Shown: positions 14,372 through 14,876 of the stretch, piece by piece
Numbering within the stretch: position 1 is the first letter of the stretch
Layout of the letters: every line of letters starts with the position of its first letter
Origin: JBBECF01 sp040881945
Lineage (GTDB): Bacteria > Pseudomonadota > Alphaproteobacteria > Dongiales > Dongiaceae
Direction: 5' to 3'
NCBI GenBank assembly: GCA_040881945.1
Contig: JBBECF010000171.1
Location: 1 to 14,876, forward strand
Length of the DNA: 14,876 bases
Made by a program: the position numbers and the translations under genes
Notes under the pieces: generated by a model
What the model was told of the DNA's origin: nothing
The model's database searches: none
Seen by the model: only the letters and a program-made list of their open reading frames with translations

Positions 14372-14876
14372 ATGACCGACAAGCTGAAGACCGCGGCCGC
14401 GGCCGCCGCCATCGCCGTTCTGGCGATCAGCACGCCCGCCGCCGCGGCGGCGCCGGAATCGAAGGACCCGATCATCCTGACCATCCACGACTGGACCGGG
14501 CAGTACATCACGACCCACATCATGGGCCGCGTGCTCGAAAAGATGGGCTACAACGTCGAGTATCAGCAGGCCGACTACATCGCCCAGTTCGCGGGGCTGG
14601 AATCCGGCGATCTGCACATCGCCATGGAGATGTGGGAGACCACCGGCAAGCAGGCCCTGGACGCGAGCCTGGCGACCGGCAAGACCGTCGATTTGGGCGA
14701 GACCGGCATGCAGGCGAAGGAGGAGTGGTGGTATCCGCTCTACATGAAGGAGAAATGCCCCGGACTGCCGGACTGGAAGGCGCTGAACGCCTGTGCCGAA
14801 GCGTTCGCGACGCCGGAGACCGCGCCCAAGGGCCGTTATCTGGGCGGGCCCGTCACCTGGGCCGGCTTCGATGACG
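14372..14876 (+). CDS. ProX/OpuAC-type (glycine betaine-like) ABC substrate-binding protein, 5' part
   Basis: 168 codons are readable before the window ends (family usually about 310-340 aa). MTDKLKTAAAAAAIAVLAIS followed by TPAAAAA is a Sec signal with cleavage near residue 27. The mature protein starts with a strand and IHDWTGQYITTHI, then EKMGYNVEYQQADY, GDLHIAMEMWE, EEWWYPLYMKEKCPGLPDW and KGRYLGGPVTW, all typical of periplasmic binding proteins for glycine betaine, choline or related quaternary amines. Trp41, Trp88, Trp119, Trp120, Trp135 and Trp163 could supply the aromatic cage for a methylated ammonium group. ATG 14372 has GGGAGGAA upstream. It is divergent from the DeoR-type gene and probably heads an operon with its permease and ATPase beyond the window. 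Trimethylamine N-oxide or betaine are candidate ligands (inference from context). Confidence 0.9.
   Translation, partial: MTDKLKTAAAAAAIAVLAISTPAAAAAPESKDPIILTIHDWTGQYITTHIMGRVLEKMGYNVEYQQADYIAQFAGLESGDLHIAMEMWETTGKQALDASLATGKTVDLGETGMQAKEEWWYPLYMKEKCPGLPDWKALNACAEAFATPETAPKGRYLGGPVTWAGFDD

Noticed and set aside
1..14876. CRISPR arrays, tRNA/rRNA genes, transposases or phage genes
   Set aside because: None seen: no regularly spaced repeats, no tRNA-like cloverleaf with CCA end, no transposase or integrase motifs.

Overview
The window is about two-thirds G+C, has strongly GC-biased third codon positions and is densely packed. Together with the gene families this suggests an alphaproteobacterium (Rhodospirillales- or Rhizobiales-like), but no marker here fixes the taxon. 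A run of exactly 100 Ns (13141-13240) marks a scaffold join of unknown size, so the linkage between the left 13.1 kb and the right 1.6 kb is scaffold-level only. Both window edges cut genes (ndk on the left, a proX-like gene on the right).

Layout. (1) 1-423: the 5' part of ndk on the minus strand with a clear sigma70-type promoter. (2) 430-11386, all minus strand, read right to left: a trimethylamine-dehydrogenase-family flavoprotein (tmd-like, 726 aa); a 1007-aa fusion of a DgcB-like membrane Fe-S oxidoreductase to the beta subunit of an electron transfer flavoprotein (ETF); ETF alpha; a GcvT-family (tetrahydrofolate-linked) protein; then livK, livH and livM of a branched-chain-amino-acid-type ABC importer. 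(3) 11387-11682: a divergent control region. (4) 11683-13140, plus strand: livG and livF, the two ATPases that livKHM lacks. (5) After the gap: an unidentified 22-residue C-terminus (plus), a DeoR-family regulator (minus), and divergent from it a glycine-betaine/ProX-type periplasmic binding protein (plus, cut by the window end).

Proposed function. The importer (LivKHMGF) would bring in a small nitrogenous substrate. The TMADH-like enzyme would oxidatively N-demethylate a tertiary amine to a secondary amine and formaldehyde. Electrons would pass FMN -> [4Fe-4S] -> ETF (EtfA plus the fused EtfB domain) -> Fe-S/membrane domains of the same fusion -> quinone. The GcvT-like protein could transfer the C1 unit to tetrahydrofolate. 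All residues I recall as defining the trimethylamine-binding bowl of Methylophilus TMADH are present, which favours trimethylamine or a close analogue. The Liv-type importer leaves the true substrate open.

The most interesting signals are: (a) a 22-bp, AT-rich, ~10-bp-period direct-repeat motif found both in the divergent tmd/livGF control region and inside the predicted deoR promoter (17/22 identical), implying that the DeoR protein controls the amine cluster and itself; and (b) the fusion of EtfB to its presumed membrane electron acceptor, which would tether an ETF to the respiratory chain.
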